43,468 bases of DNA from DASZQY01 sp036511595 (lineage in GTDB: Bacteria; Pseudomonadota; Alphaproteobacteria; Rhizobiales; Kaistiaceae): assembly GCA_036511595.1 (NCBI GenBank), contig DATCBY010000037.1:1-43468 (forward strand), written 5' to 3'. Within the stretch, counting starts at the first letter, position 1, and each line of letters starts with the position of its first letter. Position numbers and translations under genes: made by a program. This document shows positions 35,147 through 43,259 of this stretch, piece by piece. The notes beneath the pieces were generated by a model, which had not been told where the DNA came from, searched no databases, and worked only from the letters and a program-made list of their open reading frames with translations.

Positions 35147-36913
35147 TTATGCCAGCTGGAGATGAGCCTTGTAGATCGACCGGGCCGTCGTCCAGTTGGA
35201 TAGCATCCAATCTAGGTCACTATTGCGCTGAATACGACACTCGTTGAGTGCGGTAACGAGATGCCGGTTGGAGAGCTCGAGGTCAACGTGATCGTCCAGC
35301 CCATGGGCGTAGGTCGCCAGCGCCGTCGCGCCGGCGTGCAATTCGAGCGCATCGCCGATCCGCTGCAGAACCTCGGCGCGCCAGAGAGGATGGGTCGGGT
35401 CGAGCAGGGGCCGCAGCCGCGTCTGCTGGAATTGCAGGGCGCCGACAAAGATGGCGAGCTGTGCCGCGTTGCGCCTGTCGGCGGTCTGGATCGCGCCCTG
35501 CAGCGCACGGGCGGCGCCTTCCGGCAGCGCCAGCGATCCGTCGAGCCGATCCGATATCTTCTGCTGGAGTCCGTTCTCCGGAAGAATCGCCAGCAGCGCG
35601 CGACCGCTGTTTACGGCGTGCAGCCTTATCGCATCGAGCGCCGCCGGCAACGCCGCGCGGGCGGCGATGTCGGCAACGGCGCGCCGCTCGCCAGCTGCAG
35701 CGCGCATCGCCGCACCGCGGCGAGTCAAACCGGCGTAAGCGAGCACGCCGCCGCCGAGAAGCAGAAGCCCGGTGATGAGGATCTGGTAGGTGAACAGCCA
35801 TTCGTTCCAGGAATTGGCGTTCGCCCGCGTCCACCAGACGACGAGCGCGAGCGCGATGAGGGCGAGGAAGACGCCGCTCCTCGCGTTAAGCCGCCAGCCG
35901 ATGCCGACGGGCAGGATGCTGCGAAACGTCTTCAGGCGCGCCAGTCTGAATTCGGCGAGCGCCATGCCGAGGGCAATCGCAAGGCCCTGGATGATGAACT
36001 GCAACGACGAAGCCAGTCCCAGCATCTTCAGCATCTGCCCGAGATGGGTCAGGAACAGCGCCGCGCCGCCGACCGCGATCAGGCTGCCGATGCCGCCGCT
36101 GATGGCCGTGCCGCCGAGGACCGCCGCTGCGATCGGCGCCAGCAGATAGGGATCGCCGACGTTGAGCGTCGGGTTGCGGATGAAGGCAGACAGGAGGATG
36201 CCGGTGACGCCATAGAGGAATCCGGCGGCGCCGAACGCAGTGATCTGGTAGCCGGTGACGCTGAGGCCGGCGATCCAGGCTGAGCGCGGATTGGCGCCGA
36301 CCGCAACGAACCGCCGCCCGATGGTGGTCTTGCGCAAGACAAAGGTGAGCATCGCGATCAGCAGCACCGCCACCCACACCGAGACGTTCAGGCCGAGATA
36401 GCGTGAGCTGCCCCAATCGGCGAGAAGCGGAGGGACGCGCGCCTCCTGCGGCAGCGATTCGCGATACCAGAGGGTCGCGCCGGCCGTGATGCCCGCTACG
36501 GCCAGCGTCACGATCAACGCGTTCAGCTTGAGAACGGCGACCAGGAAGCCGTTGATCAGTCCGACCAACGTAGCGAAAACCAGCGCGGCGACGATGCCGA
36601 TGAGGATGGCGTCGTCGCTGCCGCCGGAGAAGCCCAACAGCATTGTGCTGGACAGCGTGATGATCGCCGGGATCGACAGGTCGATGCTGCGCGAGATGAG
36701 CGTCAACGCTTCGCCGGCTGCCGTGATGGCCAGGAACGCCGCGAACGGGATGGTCGCCAGGATCGAATTCGGCAGCAGGCTGCGCGGCGCGATGATGCCG
36801 CCGACGAGGAGCAGGGCCACCAGCGCGATCCAGATAGCCGCGAAGCGCAGCTGTATTGCCGGCCGCCGCGCCATTGCGGCGTTCGAACTCGCCGCTTCAG
36901 ATGAGACGCTCAT
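35147..36913 (-). CDS. RbsC-type ABC permease with extra C-terminal domain
   Basis: A 588-residue protein. Residues 1-345 are a BPD_transp_2 permease of the sugar (RbsC) type: TLISRSIDLSIPAIITLSS, VAVGANPRSAWIAGLSV, GGTAISGGIGSLIAVGGAAL. Two further hydrophobic segments follow (VFLALIALALVVWW near 360 and ILITGLLLLGGGVLAYAG near 390), then about 190 soluble, helix-rich residues. These include DIAARAALPAALDAIRLHAV, LLDPTHPLWRAEVLQRIGDA and SDLDWMLSNWTTARSIY. This domain is unknown to me and typical permeases stop near 330. The ATG at 36913 overlaps the stop of the ATPase-permease gene. It presumably pairs with the permease half of that protein. Confidence 0.88.
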   Translation of the reverse strand: MSVSSEAASSNAAMARRPAIQLRFAAIWIALVALLLVGGIIAPRSLLPNSILATIPFAAFLAITAAGEALTLISRSIDLSIPAIITLSSTMLLGFSGGSDDAILIGIVAALVFATLVGLINGFLVAVLKLNALIVTLAVAGITAGATLWYRESLPQEARVPPLLADWGSSRYLGLNVSVWVAVLLIAMLTFVLRKTTIGRRFVAVGANPRSAWIAGLSVTGYQITAFGAAGFLYGVTGILLSAFIRNPTLNVGDPYLLAPIAAAVLGGTAISGGIGSLIAVGGAALFLTHLGQMLKMLGLASSLQFIIQGLAIALGMALAEFRLARLKTFRSILPVGIGWRLNARSGVFLALIALALVVWWTRANANSWNEWLFTYQILITGLLLLGGGVLAYAGLTRRGAAMRAAAGERRAVADIAARAALPAALDAIRLHAVNSGRALLAILPENGLQQKISDRLDGSLALPEGAARALQGAIQTADRRNAAQLAIFVGALQFQQTRLRPLLDPTHPLWRAEVLQRIGDALELHAGATALATYAHGLDDHVDLELSNRHLVTALNECRIQRNSDLDWMLSNWTTARSIYKAHLQLA

Positions 36914-39474
36914 GGCGCCGCGACCGCCGTGCGGAGGTTGGTCATCGCAGTCTTCAGCCGCGCCCAGCCCCGCGCCACCGGCTGCCAGCCGGAATAGAGG
37001 AGCACGGCAAACAGCGTCAGGGCGCCGCTGATGATGATGCCGGCGCCGGTATTGAAGCCGAGCAGCGTGATGATGTTGAGGGTCAGCGTGAAGAAGAGAG
37101 CGCCGAGGATGGCGCCGACGAAAGACCCGCGCCCGCCGGAAAGCGCTGCTCCGCCGAGCACGGCGGCGGCGATGCTCGTCAGGGTATAGCTGGCGCCAAC
37201 CGTCGGGTGGCCGACGCCGACTTCCGAGCACAGCATGAACCCGGCGATGACGGCGAGGACGCCGGAAAGCAGGTAACCGCGCAACTGGACGAGATCGATG
37301 CGTACCCCGTTCCGCTTGGCCGCCTCCTCGCGGAAGCCGACGGCGCGCAGCCTGAGGCCGCTGCGCGAACCGTAGAGCCAGAAGTCGCCGAGGACGGCGA
37401 CCGCCAGAATGACAAAGAACGAAATCGGGATCGTCCCGATGCTGGTCTGCAGGACATCGATGAAGTCCTGGCTGATGACGCCAAACGGCGATGGCCGGCA
37501 ATAGAGCGCCAGGCCCTGTAGCACGCTGAGCATGGCGATGGTGGTGATCACCGGGTTGACGCCGATGAAGCGCACCATGAAGCCGTTGACAAGGCCGACC
37601 ACCGCGCCGACCAGCAGGCAGACCGCGATGCCGAGCAGGATCGCGCCCGGCCCCATGGCGTCGGCGATGATGAACGACGCGAGCACGACCACCAAGCTCA
37701 TCAGTGAGCCGACCGAAATATCGAAGCCGCGCACCATCAGCACGTTGAATTGCGCCATGGTGACCAGCGCCAGCGGTGCAGCCGCGAGCAGGATATGGCG
37801 GATGTTGAGCGCCGACAGGAACACGTCGGATTGCGTCGCCGCGTAACCACCGACGGCGAGCGTGAGCACCAGCAGGAAGGCGAGAGGCACCCACCATTTG
37901 TTGCTGTTGCCGGAGACGATATCGCGGAAGCTGGTCCACGAGAACGGGCTCTCCCGCGACTTCGCCGTGACCGTCTCCGTCGAGACGGCGACCTCGCGCG
38001 ACGTGAGGAAGGAGGCGACGATGCTCTCCTCGGTGATCGCCGAGCCGACCAGCGTGCGGATGATGCGGCCGCGCGAGAACACCAGTACGCGATCGCAGAT
38101 GCCGGCAAGCTCGAGTGCGTCGGAGGAATTGACGATGCAGGCGACGCCCTGTTCCGCCTTGGCGCGGATGGCACGGTAGATATCGAAGCGCGCCTTGGCG
38201 TCGACGCCCTGCGTCGGTTCGTCGATCAGGACAATGCGGGCATCATTCAGGAAACTGCGCGCCAGCACGGTTTTTTGCTGGTTGCCGCCGGAAAGGCCGC
38301 TGATCGGCTGGTCAAGGGTGGGCGTTGCGATGCTCAGGTCGTCAACCAGCGCGGCGGCGGCCGCGCGTTCCGTGCCCGCCGACACGACGCCGGCGTTGGC
38401 GAACACCTCCAGCACCTGCACGGTAATGTTTTCGCGCACGCCAAGCGCCGGGAAGATCGACTCCTGGCCGCGATCGGCGCTGAGCGAAAGGATGCCGGAA
38501 GCGAGTGCCGCCTGCGGCGTGGTGCCCTTCACTTCCTTGCCGTCGCAAAAGATATGCCCGCTCGCCGGCTCGATGCGGCCAAGCGCCCGGATCGCGTCGC
38601 GCTGCCCGTTGCCTTCCGCGCCCGCGAAGCCAAGCACCTCGCCGCGCTTGACGTAGAACGTGACGTCGCGGAATCGGGCGCCGCTGAGGCCGGTGGCCCA
38701 GAACGCGACGTCGGCGGCTTCGATGTCGGCCTGCCGCCGCGTCGGATATTCGGCCTCGATCGGCCGGCCGACCATCAGCGTGATGAGATCGTCCTCTGAC
38801 AGGCCGCCATCGACGGCGTAGGTGCCGTGGCCTTCACCGTCGCGCAGAATCGTGACGCGGTTGGCGAGCGCCAGAATTTCCGGAAGCCGGTGGCTGACGT
38901 AGACGACGGCAGCGCCCTTGGCGGTTATGTGCCGCAGGATGCCGCTGAGTTTCTCTACGCCGGCGAGGTCGAGGCTGGAGGTTGGCTCGTCGAGCAGGAG
39001 AACCCTGGGCTCAGTGGCGAGCGCCTTGACGATCTCGAGGAATTGCCGGTCGGCCGGCGTCAACTGGCCGACGAGCGTGTCGGGATCTATGCCGAGGTCA
39101 TAGGGGGCAAGCTGCCGCGCCGCCCAGCTGCGGGCCGTCGCCACGGAGGGCGGGTCGAGGGCGGCGAGCACGAGGTTCTCGGCGACCGTCAGTTCGCGCA
39201 CCAGCGAATCGTCCTGATAGACGGTGGCGAGGCCGAGGCTGCGGGCGAGTAGGGGATTGGCGACGGAGAGCGGTCGTCCCATGATCGAGATACGGCCGCT
39301 GTCGGGCACCACCGAGCCGCTGGCGATGCCGAGCAGCGTGCTTTTGCCGGAACCATTTTCGCCGAGCACGGCGTGAATCTCGCCCGTCCGCGCCTCGAAG
39401 CTGACGCGGTTCAGCGCCTGGACGCCAGGGTAGCTCTTGGAGATGTCGGTGAGTTCGAGCGATGGTCCGGCCAT
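36910..39474 (-). CDS. sugar-type ABC transporter ATPase-permease fusion (RbsA-RbsC)
   Basis: An 854-residue fusion. Residues 1-495 are a double-ATPase RbsA/MglA unit. The first site is GENGSGKST with LLLDEPTSSLD; the second has the degenerate P-loop GAEGNGQRD with LSGGNQQKTVLARSF and VLIDEPTQGVD, normal for this class. Residues about 525-854 are a BPD_transp_2 permease (VMVRGFDISVGSLMSLVVVL, RAVGFREEAAKRNGVRIDLV). RbsA and RbsC are usually separate proteins. The start at ATG 39474 follows an 88-bp gap from the binding protein that holds a 10-bp-stem hairpin. Confidence 0.92.
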   Translation of the reverse strand: MAGPSLELTDISKSYPGVQALNRVSFEARTGEIHAVLGENGSGKSTLLGIASGSVVPDSGRISIMGRPLSVANPLLARSLGLATVYQDDSLVRELTVAENLVLAALDPPSVATARSWAARQLAPYDLGIDPDTLVGQLTPADRQFLEIVKALATEPRVLLLDEPTSSLDLAGVEKLSGILRHITAKGAAVVYVSHRLPEILALANRVTILRDGEGHGTYAVDGGLSEDDLITLMVGRPIEAEYPTRRQADIEAADVAFWATGLSGARFRDVTFYVKRGEVLGFAGAEGNGQRDAIRALGRIEPASGHIFCDGKEVKGTTPQAALASGILSLSADRGQESIFPALGVRENITVQVLEVFANAGVVSAGTERAAAAALVDDLSIATPTLDQPISGLSGGNQQKTVLARSFLNDARIVLIDEPTQGVDAKARFDIYRAIRAKAEQGVACIVNSSDALELAGICDRVLVFSRGRIIRTLVGSAITEESIVASFLTSREVAVSTETVTAKSRESPFSWTSFRDIVSGNSNKWWVPLAFLLVLTLAVGGYAATQSDVFLSALNIRHILLAAAPLALVTMAQFNVLMVRGFDISVGSLMSLVVVLASFIIADAMGPGAILLGIAVCLLVGAVVGLVNGFMVRFIGVNPVITTIAMLSVLQGLALYCRPSPFGVISQDFIDVLQTSIGTIPISFFVILAVAVLGDFWLYGSRSGLRLRAVGFREEAAKRNGVRIDLVQLRGYLLSGVLAVIAGFMLCSEVGVGHPTVGASYTLTSIAAAVLGGAALSGGRGSFVGAILGALFFTLTLNIITLLGFNTGAGIIISGALTLFAVLLYSGWQPVARGWARLKTAMTNLRTAVAAP

Positions 39475-39503
39475 TCACCCAGCTTCCTTCCCTGCACAGC
39501 GGA

Positions 39504-39531
39504 CGGGCGCGGACTTGTTGATCCGCGCCCG
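39504..39531 (-). promoter_or_regulatory. intercistronic hairpin after binding-protein gene
   Basis: CGGGCGCGGA and TCCGCGCCCG form a perfect 10-bp stem with an 8-base loop, between the binding protein stop (39563) and the ATPase start (39474). This is the classical place for an mRNA-stabilising or partly terminating hairpin that raises binding-protein yield. Confidence 0.6.
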
Positions 39532-39562
39532 CCGAACTTAGCCGATTGCTGCCTGAGGCGGC

Positions 39563-40744
39563 TTACTTCTTGAACATCGCCTTCAGCATGTCGCCGTCGA
39601 CGCGGGTCGAGCCGGAAGCGTCAAGCGGCAGGTCCGGGTTGCAGATGCCCTTGACGACCGGCCGGAAGCGGAACGGCACGTCGACCGTCGTCGGAATATC
39701 CTTGCCGGCGAGGTGCATCATGGCGGCCGTCAGAGCGACGCCCGACTGGAAGTTGTGACCCGAGGCGAAGTAGATGTGGAAGTCCGGGTCGGCGAGCTTT
39801 TCCCAATCGCAGAAGAGGCCCTGCTCGTCGGTGCGCAGCGCGACCGTGACCGCCGGCTTTTTGCCGGCCTCCTGGTACGCGCGGAGACCGCCGCGGAAGC
39901 CGTCGGCGTATTCGTAGACGACGCCGTCGACGCTGTCGTTCTGGGCGAGGAAGCCGGACATCGCCTGGAACGCGCCTTCCTGCGTCCAGTTGGTATCGGC
40001 CTTGCCAAGCAGCTTCATGCCGCCGAGCTTGGTCATCTCGGAGTCGGAGCACTTCTGCCAGCCGGCGCTGAGGCCGTTGCCAGGCGTGCCGCCGAGTTCG
40101 ACCACGTTGATCGGCTTCTTGCCCTTCTCGGCTTCAGCCACGGCATCGATCATGCCGGTGCCGAGCTTGCAGAGATCCTCACTGACCGTGGTCAGGTAAT
40201 CCTTGCCGGCGTCGCCGCCGACATAGGTGCCGTTATGCAGCACGACGGTAGCGCCGGCAGCAGTCGCTTCCTTGATCGAGGGCAGCAGGGCCGTGCCGGC
40301 ATCGGCGAACACGACGATGACGTTGGCCTTCTGCGCGGTCAGGCCGCGGAGATCGGCGATTGCCTTTGTCGGGTCGGACCGGGCGGAAGTGTAGATGATC
40401 TTCTTGATGTTCGGATAGGTCAGGGCCTCCATGATGAATTCCATCTTGGTGACCTGACGCCAAACGTTCTCGCCGAAACCATCAGCCAGCGCGACGGTAA
40501 GATCGCCGTGCCCGGTGTCGCAGACCGAATCCTTCCAGCACTGCAGGGCCAGCTTGCGCTGGTCGTCGGTGAGGCCCTTGGCAAAGCGGGTGAACGACTC
40601 GGTGATGACCGGGTTCACTTCGGTCGTGCCGAGCGACTTCATCTCGAGGTCTTCGGCGGTCGCGGCGTTAGCGGAGGCGCCGGCAGCCAGCGCCAGAACG
40701 GCGCCGGCGAGGCCGGATACGGCCCACTTATGCATAATCTTCAT
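39563..40744 (-). CDS. sugar-type ABC transporter substrate-binding protein
   Basis: A 393-residue periplasmic binding protein of the Peripla_BP_4 (ribose/autoinducer-2-like) fold. It has a Sec signal peptide (WAVSGLAGAVLALAAGASA) cleaved before ATAED. Characteristic strands are VIVVFADAGTALLPSIKEA and TVVLHNGTYVGGDAGKDYL. There are at least six cysteines in the mature part (for example QCWKDSVCDTGHG), more than usual, suggesting disulfides. It is about 80 residues longer than RbsB. The ATG at 40744 has a ggagg site. The ligand is not known; the neighbouring enzymes suggest an acid or ketone rather than a sugar. Confidence 0.88.
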   Translation of the reverse strand: MKIMHKWAVSGLAGAVLALAAGASANAATAEDLEMKSLGTTEVNPVITESFTRFAKGLTDDQRKLALQCWKDSVCDTGHGDLTVALADGFGENVWRQVTKMEFIMEALTYPNIKKIIYTSARSDPTKAIADLRGLTAQKANVIVVFADAGTALLPSIKEATAAGATVVLHNGTYVGGDAGKDYLTTVSEDLCKLGTGMIDAVAEAEKGKKPINVVELGGTPGNGLSAGWQKCSDSEMTKLGGMKLLGKADTNWTQEGAFQAMSGFLAQNDSVDGVVYEYADGFRGGLRAYQEAGKKPAVTVALRTDEQGLFCDWEKLADPDFHIYFASGHNFQSGVALTAAMMHLAGKDIPTTVDVPFRFRPVVKGICNPDLPLDASGSTRVDGDMLKAMFKK

Positions 40745-40812
40745 AGGTATTCCTCCCAAGGTGTTGCTTCTTAGTTTTGGTGCTGCGGAGCGTCCGCAGG
40801 TCGTCGAGTTTC

Positions 40813-41277
40813 CTACTTCCCCTTTAGCCAGGGGTATCGCGCGGTATCTTTTCCCGCGTAGTCCGGATCGAGATAGATGAAGCAGCGCTGGATCTTCCAG
40901 TCGCGGATTTCAAACACGTCGCACCAGTTGCCGGCGGCCCACTCAGGCACGCCCGCCCGCCACGGTCCGTCCTTGTGCTCGCCGTGGCTGGTGCCTTCGC
41001 ACACGACCACGTCGCCGCCGGAGAAGATCCAGTTGAAGTGCGAGTAGTGGTGGACGATGGACTTCAGCGTGCCGCCGACGTCGCCGAAGCATTTGCCTAT
41101 TTCTTCCTTGCCGCGGGCAACGCCCCATTTCGGGAAGTAGACCTGGGCGTGATCGTCGAAGAGATCGAGGATCGATCCGCCCGTCGAGGTGACACCGCCG
41201 TTATCGAAGGCTTTCAGATATTCGATCGCCACCGACTTGCGCTGCTCGTCGGTCATCGTCTGCTTGGTCAGTGCCAT
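40813..41277 (-). CDS. SnoaL/NTF2-like protein
   Basis: A 154-residue cone-shaped NTF2-fold protein: an N-terminal helix (DEQRKSVAIEYLKAFDNGG), then LDLFDDHAQVYFPKWGVARG, the strand pair SHFNWIFSGGDVVVCEGTSH, and WCDVFEIRDWKIQRCFIYLDPDYAG. Relatives include polyketide cyclases, steroid isomerases and small hydrolases, as well as non-enzymes, so the role is open; isomerisation of the flavoenzyme product is a guess. The start at ATG 41277 has a ggagga site upstream. It lies 58 bp from the flavoprotein gene, in the same train. Confidence 0.82.
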   Translation of the reverse strand: MALTKQTMTDEQRKSVAIEYLKAFDNGGVTSTGGSILDLFDDHAQVYFPKWGVARGKEEIGKCFGDVGGTLKSIVHHYSHFNWIFSGGDVVVCEGTSHGEHKDGPWRAGVPEWAAGNWCDVFEIRDWKIQRCFIYLDPDYAGKDTARYPWLKGK

Positions 41278-41335
41278 TCCGGTCTCCTCCCTGTCGTCCC
41301 GTGAACACGCTGAATGATGTTTTTCTTCGGCCGGA

Positions 41336-42985
41336 TTATTGCGCCGCCTCGCGATGGGCTGCGTTGGCGGCAAGGTAAGCGAAAGCCAGGAACGGCCCCA
41401 GCGTGGCGCCTCCGGCCCAATAAGCTCGGGCGGAAGCCGAGGCCACGCAATTGCCGGCGCCGTAGAGGCCCGGGATCGGCTTGTTCATGGCATCGAGCAC
41501 CTGACCGTTGGCGTTGGTCGCCGGACCGCCCTTGGTGTCAAGGTTGCCGCCGGTCATCAGGGTCGCGTAGTACGGCCCTTTGCCCGCGAACGGGAACATG
41601 GTCGGGTTCTTCCCGGTCTTCGGTGCGGTCGGTCCGTTGAACAGCAGTTCGACCTGCCGCTCGCCGCGATGGAAATCGAGATCCTTACCCGCCTTGGCGA
41701 AGCCGTTGAACCGGCTGACCGTCGCCTTGAGATTCTTCGCGCAGTCGTCGGCGACTTTCATGTTGCCGATCTGGCGGGAATATTTCTTGACGCGCTTCTG
41801 GATGTGCGCGACCAGTTCGTCCCAGGTCGCGCCCTTGATGACGTGCGAGGAATCCGCGCCCTTCGGCACGATGAAGCGGCCGTATTCGTCGCTGGCCGAA
41901 TGGTCCTGGCTGCGCTGGTCCCAGATCGCGACCATCACCAGGTTTGGGTATTCCGATTTGGTCGGGTCCCACTTGAAGAAGGCCTGCGCCGACTCGTTGT
42001 ACGCCAGTTTCTCGTTGCTGACGCGCTTGCCGTGCATGTCGACGTAGATCATCGAGTCGCCGGACGGCGAGAACGTCCCGATCAGCGTCGGGTCGTGCTT
42101 CACCGCTTTTTCCAGCACGATCGGGCACATCCACGCGTAGTTCATGTTGCGCAGTTCCGCGCCGACCGCCGATCCGATGTGGACGAAGTCGCCTTCGTTG
42201 GTCGGCGCCGCGCAGCCGCCCAGGACGGGAGCGCTGAGGTAGTTTTTGCGTAGGTCAACGTCGTGGGTAAAGCCGCCCGAGGCGAAGATCACCGCCTTGC
42301 GCGCCTTGAAACGCTGGGTCTTGCCGGCTGCATTGTCGGCTTCGACGCCGACGACGCGGCCACGATCGACGATCGTGCGCTGGACCCGGTGGCTGGTGCG
42401 GATGTCGGCGCCGGCCGCCTTGGCGGCCTTGCTCATCGTGATAATCGCGTGCACGCCGCCATCCGACATGGACTCGCGCGCCTGCTTGGTAACCAGCACG
42501 CGCCCGAGCGGCGCCTTGTCTTCCGGTATCTCGGCCCAGTAGTCGGGCACGCCGGCGCAGTGGCGATACTCCAGCGCGCCCTTCTTGTTGAGAAGTTCTA
42601 CGGCGGGCGAGGCATTGTCGTAAATCGCCGCACACGCCTCGTATTCCCATTCGCTCATGCCGAAGCGCGGATGGTTGGGATTGTAAACCTCCGGGCGCGA
42701 CAGGCGCGCCATGTAGCGGATGCAGTCGTCCTTCGTGTCCTTGAGGCCCATCGCCCGCATGGGCTCGTTGTTGGGTACCCAGTACCAGAACGCCGCCTTC
42801 TGTGTCGTGCCGCCGAGCTGAGGCGCCTTCTCCAGAAGTAGCACCTTGTTGCCATGCCACGCCGAGAAGCAGGCCGATGCCAAACCGACACCACCGCCGC
42901 CGACGATCACGATATCGAATTCGTCGTCGAACCTTCCTGCCGCCGCCGGGGCGGGCGACTGACGCGCGATGGAACCCACGTGCAT
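41336..42985 (-). CDS. FAD-dependent dehydrogenase, KstD/fumarate-reductase-like
   Basis: A 549-residue flavoprotein. The dinucleotide-binding motif is VIVGGGGVGLASACFSAWHG near residue 25, then LLLEKAPQLGGTTQKAAFWY and a WVPNN motif as in 3-ketosteroid delta-1-dehydrogenases. The C-terminal FAD motif is IPGLYGAGNCVASASARAYW followed by GGATLGPFLAFAY. The family inserts or removes a double bond next to a carbonyl or carboxyl in cyclic compounds. The ATG at 42985 follows gggagga. It is the first gene of the train. Its leader holds a perfect 8-bp-stem hairpin (43002-43021) and inverted repeats lie further upstream. Confidence 0.88.
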   Translation of the reverse strand: MHVGSIARQSPAPAAAGRFDDEFDIVIVGGGGVGLASACFSAWHGNKVLLLEKAPQLGGTTQKAAFWYWVPNNEPMRAMGLKDTKDDCIRYMARLSRPEVYNPNHPRFGMSEWEYEACAAIYDNASPAVELLNKKGALEYRHCAGVPDYWAEIPEDKAPLGRVLVTKQARESMSDGGVHAIITMSKAAKAAGADIRTSHRVQRTIVDRGRVVGVEADNAAGKTQRFKARKAVIFASGGFTHDVDLRKNYLSAPVLGGCAAPTNEGDFVHIGSAVGAELRNMNYAWMCPIVLEKAVKHDPTLIGTFSPSGDSMIYVDMHGKRVSNEKLAYNESAQAFFKWDPTKSEYPNLVMVAIWDQRSQDHSASDEYGRFIVPKGADSSHVIKGATWDELVAHIQKRVKKYSRQIGNMKVADDCAKNLKATVSRFNGFAKAGKDLDFHRGERQVELLFNGPTAPKTGKNPTMFPFAGKGPYYATLMTGGNLDTKGGPATNANGQVLDAMNKPIPGLYGAGNCVASASARAYWAGGATLGPFLAFAYLAANAAHREAAQ

Positions 42986-43001
42986 TCCTCCCAGATATTT
43001 T

Positions 43002-43021
43002 GTCCGCGCTTCGGCGCGGAC
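43002..43021 (-). promoter_or_regulatory. leader hairpin with tetraloop
   Basis: GTCCGCGC and GCGCGGAC pair perfectly; the loop is TTCG on the plus strand and CGAA in the minus-strand transcript. It lies about 7 bp upstream of the ribosome binding site of the flavoprotein gene, so it could insulate or gate translation. Confidence 0.5.
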
Positions 43022-43075
43022 GGACTTCAATATTATTGTGGACGCCTCCCAGCAGCGTCCAGCACCAGGCGGTCC

Positions 43076-43090
43076 GTTCGGATTGCGAAC
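43076..43090. promoter_or_regulatory. inverted repeat GTTCG-N5-CGAAC (site 1)
   Basis: A 15-bp perfect-arm inverted repeat about 90 bp upstream of the flavoprotein start. The form resembles operators of IclR-type regulators of aromatic-acid catabolism such as PobR/PcaU (GTTCGATAATCGCAC). No such regulator gene lies in the window. Confidence 0.45.
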
Positions 43091-43244
43091 AGTAGTGCGC
43101 CATGCGCACAATCGATAGCAAGTCCCGGAGTCAACATCAACCGACTACGACGTGAACCAGACTGGTCGGCTGCGCTCGCAATGAGCAGCCGGGAGATCAC
43201 GGCGCAGGCTCTGCGCATGCTCACCCGCGGTTTCCGCCACGCCC

Positions 43245-43259
43245 GTTCCGTAAACGAAC
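43245..43259. promoter_or_regulatory. inverted repeat GTTC-N7-GAAC (site 2)
   Basis: A second 15-bp element with the same arms and spacing as site 1, 169 bp further upstream. A further TTGCGAACA copy, shared with site 1, lies at 43271-43279. Confidence 0.45.

Noticed and set aside
36913..37939. N-terminal extension of the second permease by about 340 codons
   Set aside because: This part is an out-of-frame reading of the ATPase-permease gene; homology starts at the ATG at 36913, which overlaps the upstream stop.
43076..43259. GTTC-N7 elements as LexA (SOS) boxes
   Set aside because: The alphaproteobacterial SOS box is a direct repeat, GTTC-N7-GTTC; both sites here are inverted repeats.
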